Below, piece by piece: positions 23,050 to 34,600 of a stretch of 64,000 nucleotides of DNA. The translations under genes were made by a program, and so were the position numbers. The notes beneath the pieces are model-generated. The model searched no databases. It worked only from the letters and a program-made list of their open reading frames with translations, and was not told where the DNA came from. The DNA lies in the NCBI GenBank assembly GCA_963457665.1, contig OY735231.1, forward strand, positions 39,096,406 to 39,160,405, read 5' to 3'. Every line of letters starts with the position of its first letter. The stretch's first letter is position 1. This DNA comes from Thysanoteuthis rhombus (lineage: Eukaryota > Mollusca > Cephalopoda > Oegopsida > Thysanoteuthidae).

Positions 23050-23755
23050 TATAAGTTATAGTCAGTGCAAAAAAGATCAAGAAGAAAACTGTAGTATATA
23101 TTTGTCATACTAATTAGCTGTATAACTGGGAAGAAAATTAATCACTTTATTAAGCTAGTAAAGAATTTATTTCTTAATATTTATGTGCTTTGTCTTAATT
23201 TAGGGCCCCTTTATATCATATGCTGCAGGCCATACACAAGTTTAATCCGGTCCTGCCACCATCTTTAAATAGTCTAATTACTTTTTTCTTAAATCATTAT
23301 GTTCAGAGTTTATCTTTTGCAGCACAAACCAAAAAATGTCTTTGCAAACCATTTGCTACAAAAACCAAATTCAATGCTGAAACTTCTAGAGAATGAAATA
23401 AAGAAAAATGCTGAAAGAAAAACAAAGCAGAAGAAAACAGATTCACCTTAAATAAAGGTCAACAGCAATAACAGTCGATATCCTTGAGAAGCAGAAAAAT
23501 ACATTATATGTATTTTTTACTTATTGATTTTCTAAAACAAATCACAGAAAAGACAAACAGAAGTCCCTTCCAGTCATACTTCCTCAAAGATAACGTGATA
23601 TTCCAGCTAATGAATATATTCATGAAAAAATTCTCACTAATTTTTCATTTTTTATTTTTTAAATCTCTGTACTTTTTAAATGCGTATTTTATTTGACCTA
23701 ACAAGCCAAAAGTTAGATGAAGGTACTTGTCAAAAAAGGTTTGAAATGATGAATA
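23050..23755. other. No feature recognised
   Basis: AT-rich, no supported feature. Confidence 0.4.
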
Positions 23756-23757
23756 TG

Positions 23758-23900
23758 CAGTAAACCCTCAAAATAACAAACCGATTGGGGGGAAAGGGTT
23801 TTTGTTGAACCCTAAAGTCGTTCATACCTGATGGTTACCCCTTGTTCGGTAAATAAGAAGTGCGTTTGGTAGTTCACCATATTTAATGATCATTATTGCG
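23758..23900 (+). mobile_element. Possible Tigger/pogo-like left end
   Basis: CAGTAAACCCTCAAAATAAC resembles the terminal inverted repeats of pogo/Tigger elements. The matching right end was not found, so this may be a solo end. Confidence 0.3.
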
Positions 23901-24237
23901 GTAAATCCAAAGGCAGTTGTGTTGCCCTCATCTAATTTTTGAAATAAGAAGAAAGTTCATCACCATAATGTTTTCTGAGAACTAAATCTCCCTGAAAGAT
24001 TTTTTTTGGTTTTCACCAATTGTGAGGATAAAATGTCACATTCTATATTCATGTTTTAACAGAGTTTTGTTTCATTTTTGTTCACAAAATAAATAAATGC
24101 AGAGTCTTAATTTAGTCAAAATTCAATTCAATCAAAACATGGATGCCCCAATCAAGAATTGGTAATCCTAAATAAGTGGCGAAAATTAGGATCCTATGCC
24201 TCCCTTATTATAGCAGCATAAATTATTTGTTCAACTA

Positions 24238-24480
24238 TTAAGTCTCTGTGACTGAATGGTTAAAAGTGGCCAGGTGTATACTGGACCCTTTCTGGCTAGA
24301 GGATGTGAGTTTGATTCTCACTGATGGTTTGCTCTTTATTTTCCGATTGTGCAGTTTAATGGTTGCCATAGGATTATGGTCTGATTTAAAGTCGTAATCA
24401 AAAGCAACTGAAAATTAGGATGAAGGTAAAAAGTCAAAATCAATGATAATGTTGCAATACTTCATCCTAGAACAAATTTG
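24238..24480 (+). mobile_element. tRNA-derived SINE, family S3
   Basis: tRNA-like head with CTGTGACTGAATGGTTAAAA and B box GTGAGTTTGATTCTCA, then body AAAAGCAACTGAAAATTAGG, ATGAAGGTAAAAAGTCAAAA and TCAATGATAA. Lies about 600 bp upstream of the armadillo-like exon. Confidence 0.75.
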
Positions 24481-25077
24481 AAAAAAATTAGAAATCTTGT
24501 TATATGAATTATTTGATCATGAAAAACTGTATGTTTGAACATCAACACAAATGCAATATAACTTTTCAAATAGTTTTCAACTGACTCATTTGTCCTAATA
24601 TTTGATCGTTTTGATACAATCTGACCGATAGTTTTAAGCAGATGACCTACTCACTTGATTTACCTATTTTAATTCCCTAAAACCTCTTAAATCAAATGAA
24701 GAATCAATAATCCTTTTTTTTGAAACTATACTTATTTCACGTTTTTTTTATCTTTATTTTCAAAGTTATTTTCATCCTTTCATCTATGTCTATTGGCAAT
24801 ATTCTTCACCTGTGTGAAAAAAAGTGTTATTTATTTACATATTTTCTTTGATTATTTAATTCCTTCTTCATTCTTTTATTTTCATTTTTCAATTTTCATT
24901 TCTTAATTGAAAAAAAAATCATTTTTATTTTTTCATTTTTTGATTTATTTTTTCATTTTAAAAATTTTTCATTATATTTTTCATTCTTCTATTTTCTATC
25001 TTTCATTTTTCTGTTTCATAAAATCATTATTTCATTCTTTTATAATTCATTCATTCTTTTTTCAAAACTTTTTCCAG

Positions 25078-25182
25078 CTTTGCAACGAGTGATCAGTCAT
25101 GGAAGTGAGGCCACAAGACATGCAGGGCGTGGCATCTTCTGGGAGCTTCAGTCAAGTAGTGTATACATTCCTTATACTCCAG
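25078..25182 (+). CDS. Exon: end of armadillo-like repeat, upstream of TIR
   Basis: The acceptor is a pyrimidine-rich tract ending TTTTTCCAG and the donor is CCAG|GTGCGA. The exon starts with two bases of a split codon and ends with one, so it is phase 1 to phase 1. Translation begins LQRVISHGSEATRHAG and continues GRGIFWELQ, an amphipathic helix pair ending in a GxxWxL-type pattern typical of the last helix of an armadillo repeat. Its last base G joins AC of the next exon to make Asp, giving a continuous TP-D-NMSVPH. Assignment to the TIR gene rests on this phase match, strand, spacing and the common ARM-TIR pairing. No alignment was run. Confidence 0.65.
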
Positions 25183-28100
25183 GTGCGACAAATTTTACTC
25201 TCAGATTTTACTCCTTCTTTTTTACCCTCATGTTTTTTTTCTTCCTGAATTTTATAAAATAATGTGTCAATTTGAAGTCCCCAGACAAAATTTATTTCCA
25301 ATGTCTGCATGTTGTCCTCTCTTCTTAGCACAGAATTCAATTCCTCCATAAATCAATATTTCTGCTTTGATTGTTCAAGTAAATGGCACACTCAGCAATT
25401 CCTCGGAACTGATAAGCTTGTAATTTTCTATCAAGCTTTGTACGTTTTCATAATCTGGAATAATGTGCATTTTACTGTTGAATGTATATTTTAAATTCCT
25501 CATAAAATCCATATTTCTGCTTTGGTTGTTCAAATAAATGACATATTGAGCCAATGTGAATTATGCCTGGAGATGCTCATACAGGCATTTCTATTTGATA
25601 AATAAATGAATTGATCATAATAGCACAAAAAGACATCAAAATGCCACACCCAATGATCAAGATAGCACACTTGGTCATCAAAATGGCACACTCAGTGATT
25701 AAAATTCTTGATTTTTCTTTATGATTCTACAGTTGGGAAATTTTGGTAATAAAATGCAGTGCATTTAGATCTATATCAGGCAACTCATCGATTTAAAACT
25801 CTAAATTTTGGTAAATTTTTAAATTGAACATAATACTATTATATCTCTTCAAATGTATGCATGTTATATTGGACTGGACAAGTCACATCTCCTTTTTGTA
25901 TATCTGGGTTGTGTTTTGGTGTCAACTTCATAGTTGAAAACAAACAGATTATCCAAGGGAAGCAACTCAGAATTTGACCCCAAAAACACAACCCTAACAT
26001 GCAGGATATATAAAAAATGGAAAAAATGAACTTACAGATGATGAAAATTGTTCATCCTCACCATATATAATGATTAGTACACCTTATCTAGCTAAATCCA
26101 ACAAGAAATACAAATCTATTCCGGGTAGTTATGTAACTATCATACACATATTTTTTACTGAAACTCAACTCCAACTTTGTGGGCACAACAAGAAGCTCCA
26201 GAAACTTATAAGAAAAATCTGTTTTTGGAACAAGGCGGTGGATGACTCAAATGCTTTGCCTTAAGCAATAATTAGATCACCTTCTCTGCTTATTTTCAAG
26301 TGGAGATGGTAGGGTTATGACGCATAAGTTATTACCTATCGATAATGATTCAATGTTTCATGATTTTCCTGACTGTGGATTGTCAAATAGCTCAGAGGGT
26401 CTCTTTTGAAAAGACTTTTGAGACAATCCAGTGCACTAACTCTACATGATGTTCTTGTGTTAACGGACAGCCAGAATGGTTTTGTGTTGAGAACAACAGT
26501 GCTAGGTGCTTTTCGTTGTCTTCCAGAGGAATGAAATTTTCTTTATTAAAAGGCTAAATAAATGTAATTGCAGGGGGGCAATATCTAGTTATAAACATAA
26601 TATGCCAAAAAATCTTACTTACGTTCTTCTATCTTCATGAGAAATCATCAACCAAAACTGTTAACACTGGTTTCTTCAGTTTTTAAGCCGGTCTGGCTGG
26701 CTCCATATTTATGTATGTATCATGTGCACAAGCTACACCAATCGAGGCAGAAGGCTGAAATTGAAACATTTACTCCCTATTATGTCTGTTTTTTAGCCCC
26801 TTCATAGAAAAAGTGTGGGGTTCAATTTGCAATGTAAGTTTATGCTAAATTAATCCTTCAGTTTGTGTCAGATAGCATTCATTCTTGACTTTTGAAATCC
26901 AGACTCTTTAGTAATCATTTACTAACAAAAGATGAGTAAATTAACTTATTCATTGATCACCCCTTTTCCGATTTCTCAATCGATCAACCCCAACATGGCA
27001 TGGTTCCAAAAGACATTGGTCATGTGATGGTTTCTATTGATTGACTAACAAGACCTGTTGGAGTTTTTTTCCCAAAAATGTACACTGATATGGCAGTGGT
27101 CACAAAACGAAAAAAAAATTTTTTTGAATGAAGTTAGTTAAAACTAAATGCTCCTAAAATCATTTTCCGGTTCCAGTTTGTGCTTTGAGTCACTACATAA
27201 CACCAACCACTACTGGTCAAATCTCTAACATTGCTTTATACCAACCATTGTAAGTCTCTATGGAGGTTTACTTACACTTAGTTGATAGTAGTTGAAAGCA
27301 AAGCATTTGGTTACCATACCTACTCTGACTTTATTCTGAGCTTAAAATATTCTCTTACCTTTTGATTGATTTCTTCTTAATTTGTTAATATGTACTTTTG
27401 AGTTGATGATTTCCCAGACAATTAATGGCATATCAAATAAATTCTGAGAAATCTTAATTAACTGAGCAGCTGAATTAGTTCAGTGTGGCAGGTAATATTA
27501 GGTCGTTACATATGAAATGTCATTTTGCTAAATCCAGCCCAAGCTGGAGTTAGCTTTGTTTTTTTTCCCATAACAAGTTCAATAATAATCCTCACCAAAT
27601 TTAGGGGAGTGAACTCTTCACTATTTGACTATCATGTCATGCTGAACCAAACTCATGCATAAAATGACCATTTCCTTACTGGGATTCGAAATCACGACAA
27701 AGTGATTGGAGGGCAGTTGTCTTACCAACTGCGCTAAACTGACAAGTCTTACATACCTATGAATTTATTTATTGCAAATACAATACAAAAGTTGCAGTAA
27801 TCATCTTCAGTTAGAATAGAAGTAGGAGTGGAGTTTGGTCGTGCAGCCTAGCTTGTTTTTGTCATCATATAGATCCTAATAATAAACCTTAAGGGAGCCC
27901 TAAACTGCTTCTTAATAATGAAGAATTATTGGCATCGATTACCAGTGACCTACAAACAATGGTCCAAGCAGTTCTGGAGATTTTAGGACTTCAATCATAT
28001 CATGTCATTTCATGGTAATAGGAAAAGCTACCAAGTTGGAAAAATGGGTCCTTCATGAACTGAATGAAATACTCTGAGGCTGCATCTGACCCCAAAGCTG

Positions 28101-31100
28101 CTTTTATCTAAGCTTAGAGAATTGGGATACGAAGTCTTGCAACATCCTCCATATTCACTTGGCATTTCTCTAATGAATTATCACCTTTTCAATTTTATAT
28201 CCATGATAAAATGTTCAATAATAGGGAAGTCATAATTCATGCTTTTATATGAATTTGTGACCACTAAACCAAAAGAATTTTATTGAGATGTCATATTATA
28301 ATTACAGGATCATTTGGGAAGGATAATTGCTTAAAATGGGTCATATTTTAATCAGATATTTACCAATTTTTGTTTTTTATATCACCCTTCATCTCGCTAT
28401 TCAAATAACAACATTTCATACATAACAATCTTGATGGATGGAGCCAGGGTTGCCAATTTAGCTCATTTAGAGCTAGATCTAACTCCTGTTTAGCACACTT
28501 AGCACTCAAAAGACTACATCTAGCTCTTAGCTCTGAATTTAGCTTCTTTTCAAATTAGCTGACTTTTTAATTTTCTTATTCAAGAAATGATTAGAAAATA
28601 TTAGATGAGTAAAATTCTTCCGAAACCTGGACTGGGAGAATAGAGGAATTGAAATAGGCAGTGAATGTCTAAGCAACCTAAGATTTGCAGATGACATCGT
28701 CCTTTCCGCAGAGAAGCTACACAACCTCCAACTAATGCTAGATGAACTAAATGAAGAAAGCTAAAGAGTTGGCCTACACATGAACTTCAGTAAAACAAAA
28801 ATCATGTGCAACGATCACATTGAGAATAAGGACATAACTGTCGAAATCAAAGATGCAAAACTGGGGAAAGTAGACCACTACATCTACCTTGGACAACAAA
28901 TCTTTATGAAGCCCTCAAAAGGAGAAGAAATCAAGCAAAGAATCACCCTGGGATAGCAAGCCAATAATCTCAATAATCCTAAAAAGAAGAGTATACAACC
29001 AATGCATCCTCCCAATAGTCACTTACGGAGCTGAAAGGTGGAACCAAACCAAGAGACAGACTCACAAACTGAGAGGTATGCAATGTGCATATGATAGAAT
29101 CATGTTCAACATCACATAGAGAGATCACAAAACAACACAGTATATAAGGAATAAAACTGGAGTCAGAGACATCATAGAATCTATTAAAAAACTTAAATGG
29201 CAAAGCGCAGGTCATCCAGACTCACAACATGGATCCCCAGAGATCACATGCGAAACCGAGGCCAACAGAATACAAGACGGAGAGATAAACTGGACAAACT
29301 TAGAAAATACTGGTTCCGCAACACCCATGATAGAGAAGTCTTGTGAATCCTGGGGATGGTCTATATCCTAGAACGGACATTAAAAGTCTGATGATGATGA
29401 TGAAATTGAAGTTATGTGAAAACACCAAATGATTATATTTCAACTGATTGTAAATTAAGAAGCATTAGGTTTTAGTCATATCAAGTGAATTTTCTTATGG
29501 AATTCTGTTTTTATTCACAGTTTTCTGAATGAGTGGACAATAACATAAGCAAAAATGTTGTGGTCCATGACCCACCCACCTCATATTGTAACGCTAAACA
29601 AACAATATTATGTCAAAGAAAATCCGTATTTAGCTCTTTTTTAGCTCCTTTTTTTTGTGGATTTAGCTCTAAAATCTATTATCAAGTTGGAAGATTTGGG
29701 TTGAGCTGAAAGCCAGTAAGTTAAGAAGATCCAAAATAACCAGGTAATTCATCCTGATGTCATATGAGTGCTGCTTAGGATTAAGAATGTAATAGACGTA
29801 GGCTGAAATAACTTTCAGATGAGCATGAAAAAATTCAAGGTGGTAGGATTGAAATAAACACAGTTTATTCATTTTAATTTTTGAACAATCACATTTTTTA
29901 AAAACATACTCATAAAATCTTTCATGGTATTAGCTGCGCTCATATACATAGACATGTAAGAAGTGAATAAATACCAACTGTTTTGCTTCAACTTTATTTG
30001 GGTATTTAAAGTACAAAATGAAGATCTGACTATTCTTTAGCCCTTTTAAAAGCAACAACTTGTCTTAGCAGAGAATCAGTAAGTTCTGAAATAGTATTTT
30101 GAGGTATTTTAGACTATGCTTGATGTTTGAGAATCAGCAAATCTGCACGTGTTGCTTTGCAACTTCTTATGCAAATTATTATCCAATATTGCCCACATCT
30201 GTTGAATGGGATTTCTGCCAGGGGACTGACTTGGCTGAGAAAGTTGTTTGATGCAGTATCTGAAAATTGAGCAAACCTAAATCTGTCTATAAAAATTAGG
30301 CTGTGCCAAAAAGCTAGGGACTTATGTTGATCTTAATTGCTCACTCAGTTCCTCATCTTGATATTAGTGGCAATGAAAAAGAGCTCCCTCCTAGCTGCTC
30401 GCCCGTAAAAACCAAGTTGATAAAGATGATTATTTGCTGTTCTTTGGCTGAGTTGAAATTTTTCTGCCGCTTCTGAAGCTTTAAAACAAGGTTTGTTCTC
30501 AGCATAAAACTACAGGTGTCTATTTACTTCTTGCATGTCTCTGTATATATATACTTGTGAAATCATTCCTGTTATTTTTTGTATTGTTACCAGTGAAAAA
30601 TTTCCTTTCATTCATTTTTTTCTTTGTGTCTATTTTCTCTCCGGCAGACAATATGTCCGTCCCACACATAATGATCAGTTACCAGTGGGATGCACAGCCG
30701 ATAATGTTAATGATCAAGGAAAAACTGGAATTGGCTGGCTACAAAGTTTGGATGGATGTGGAACATATGAGTAAGTGATGACGTCTCTGCTAAGGGGAGG
30801 GAACTCTGCAAAGCTTGAAACCCAAACGAGGCTTCAGGAGGCAAATGGATTTTAGGTGTCCATTCCACATGGTAGGCTAACAACAAGGTCAGTGTTGATA
30901 CAAAATAAAGTTCTGGGCACAGTTGTTGTATCCCTGGTTTCACTTCAGTTTAGTCAATGGTCATTTTGCTCTCTCCTGACCATCACTTCTAGTTTGCAGT
31001 CGACTCAGCAGAGAAGACAGTTGCCTCTTACTACATGGGAATGTAGTTTCCGTTGTTGTCAACACTTGATGTTGTTGTTGATATAAGCACAGGGGAATGA

Positions 31101-31649
31101 ATTCTCAGCTCACTTCGGACACACTGTCCGGTCATGTATTTTTATACTATGTAGAGTCTAAAGCAGTCGTATTCAAACTGTTCCGCAGAAACCCACTGAC
31201 ATTTTCGCAATATACTTAATAATTCTTCATTACATAAAAAGATTCCTTCATTCCTTGCTTTTACACATTTTTATTTTATTACTTTGACATGAACAGTACT
31301 TTTCATATAAGTAAAAATCCACAACATTTTAATTCGAAACATCATTATTTACATGATAAGGACGCTGTTAAGTCATCAGTTGCTCCTTAGTAAGTTTCAT
31401 TTGTACTTTGCCATTCAAGTGTGTATTTTCTTTTTAGGTTAATAGACATTCAGATAATACAAGGACAAAACCCAATAGTTACGTATTTATTTGGTGAATA
31501 CTTTTCATAGTTTGTTTTCGTTGGTCCTTACACATAGATGAGCAGAGTATCATGTGCTGAGTTATCCTAGCACCTAGCAGTCATTCACCAAGAAGTCAGT
31601 GTTCAGTTTTCAGCGCTGAGTAGACTTGCGCAGAGAAATCTGGCAACTA

Positions 31650-31686
<37 letters not shown>

Positions 31687-34600
31687 GCCTTTGTGTGTGT
31701 GTACACACTACTGGACCATTTATCTGGCAAGTAGAAACTGGTGATGTCACAAATTTCTGGAATTTGCGGTTTTCTGGACCAAGACTTGATATATACTTGA
31801 AATATAAAATGAACAGTGGAAAATAAAGTACGAAATTGTATTTAACAGATATAGATCTATACACTTCTGAAGCAGGGCCTGTTTGATCTTATCAATCTAC
31901 TTAAAATTCTTTGAATATAGAATATACATACCACAATCATGGCCAAGTAGGTAGTCTGGTATTATTCTCTGCTGATTGTGTTTCCATTCTGGAGATTTTT
32001 GTAATTCTTACAAATTAATCTACTTTAAACACTTGGTTTTTTAAATCAATATTAACCTGCTAATATTCATCTGAAGACAATTCAACATCTGGAGTGACAG
32101 ATACAAAGAGAGAAGACATACATGTATTGGAGGTCAGTCTTGAGGCTCAGGCTGGACAATTAGAAGTTTCTCAGTAATCTTTGAAAACATGTCCAGATTC
32201 TGTTGTTTCATAAACTTTGGTCTTTCCTCAATGAAAACCTCGTGAATACTTTATGCTCTGGGCTAGATTAAGGTGTTTGGGGGCCTAAGCACTGATAAGA
32301 TATGGCCTTGTATATGTAGCTCAATGATGAAGTTTTTTTGCTCCATTCCACGAATCAGTTCCTCGATCAAGCTATCCACCTATCCACAGACCAGAGATTC
32401 TCAACCTTCTTTTTTCCATATCAACTCCTTTTGGTTATTTTTTTAAAAAAATCTTTCGCATCTCTTGGCTCAATTTTTTCTTAGTTAAATATGACTATTC
32501 TGCATAATCCAAGTTTAGATACTCACATCAAATAACTTGACTGTACATCTTCTGAAAGGAATATTGCGTAAAGCCTATCGCCTACTTTTTTTAAAAGGAA
32601 TCCACTTGTATGTATCAATTAGCGTCCCTTGGGGCTATATTGCCCCCTTTGAGAATAACTGTAAGTAAATAGACACTTTTTTTCTCCTCTCAGAGCACTA
32701 TTATCACCATCATCACCATCATCATCATCATCTCTCTCATCTGGTTTGCCCACATAAACATTCATTATTATGTCTATAATTTCACTATCAGCGTGTTGGA
32801 GAATGACTGGAGCATCTCTATCGATATTTATACACTCTTTTATCACCCTTTCATTAAGATGTAATTATTTGCTAATAAAGGGAAACAACCCACTGATAAC
32901 CGTAACAGAAATTTGCACCTGATTATCAGGCAACTAGCCGACCGCACCTGCGCCTCTGTTGTTCCTTATACAATCTGTATGAATCCACCCTTAATGCCAA
33001 TATTGCTTTAAGCATTGATACACTCACAATCCAGTAACAACCTGAAACCTGACTTGGCTAATCACATGACAAATATATTGCATATTAGAAACTGTCAACT
33101 AAAACTGTCAACATCAACACTGGTCTCTTCAGTTTTTAAGTTGGTTTGGCTGACTGGCTAGCTATGAATGCGTCACATGTACAGGCAACACCAATGGAGC
33201 TACAGAGCTAAAAACTTTGATATTTATTTGTTATTTCTTCAGAAAACCCTTTTTGTGTTTTTTGAAAATTATCCATAAAGTTTAATTGATCACCCCAAAT
33301 GTGGCATGCTGCCAAAAGATGTTGGTCAAGTAACAGTTTCTACTGAGTGACTAACCAGACCTGTTCTAATAAATTCTCTATCTATTCTTCTCTATTTCTT
33401 CCTCACAAGACATGAAAACCACAAAAATCAGGTTCATCAGGAAATAAGGATGATGGCCATAGTTTATACCAGCATCCTTGGGGACATTGTCCCTGGATGT
33501 TGCCGCACTCAAAGTGCATCTTCATTATTCAATGGTTTCGGAATTTTTTTTACCCCTGTGCCGTGGTTGTAAATGTCTAGCCTTCTCTGTGGAAATACAT
33601 CCCTGTCCTTGCACCTGAACACTGACATTGCCTCATCAGAAAGCAACTTGGCTAATTCATCTAAATACGCCTCTGCAGGTTTGTGGTCTGCAGAAACATT
33701 TTGACCACAAAGATTCAGTTTGCAAATACTGTGCCTCTGTTTAAATCTATCAAATCATCCAGATGAATATCCATAAAAAGTTGTCCTTGTGGAAAAGTTT
33801 AGCTTTGGCCATTATCAAGGCTGAATTAAGGTTTTTGCAGTTCCTTGGCACTAATGAGATCTGGTTCTCCCTAATATTTCAAAATGTATATAATTTCATG
33901 ATGTTTTGATACATAGATTTTGTAATGATTTTAAATATACTTTTGGTAGGAACCCAAATTTTTTGTTTGGGCCAAGGCATTGTGCCTGGTGTGCTTAATT
34001 GATAATACAGCCTAGGCCATTACAATGAAATGACTTCGTTAGGTGGAATCTTCTCTCTATGATGCTGCCTAATCCATTCAAGCAACACTCTGTCCATGTC
34101 TACACTCTCTGATTGGTGTAAGCTTTTTCACTTGTCTCTTAATCTAGACACATCACTATCACTGTAGAATCTAAAAATCTCTTCCTTCTCTTTCTTGATA
34201 TCATAGATTACAGATGTACCAACACTCACTCGAATGCCACACTTGAGCACTTTTATTGAGTCTCATAAGTAACTGTATCTCCTTTGATATACTGAGTGCA
34301 AAATGTTTCCATTTTGGTTTTCCACCAGCAAGTTTTCTGCTGGTCTCTTAGACATGGTAATGAATGAAAACTTGATTTATACATAATTTGCTTTATACTA
34401 AATCCTTCCCTCTGATTACCTGCTTGTTATCAAAACTGTTATTTTGTATCTAATCAGTTTATATTCGGTTGATAGGTGGATCGACCCTGGAAGCAATGGC
34501 CCTTGCAGTGGAGAGATCAGCACTGATTTTGATTGGGGTCTCCCAGAACTACAAAGACAGTCCAAGTTGTCGGACAGGTAAGGATGATTTTCACTGAAAT

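Noticed and set aside
27680-27752. Functional tRNA gene (-)
   Set aside because: A and B boxes are present but acceptor and anticodon stems do not pair well. A SINE or tRNA pseudogene fits better.
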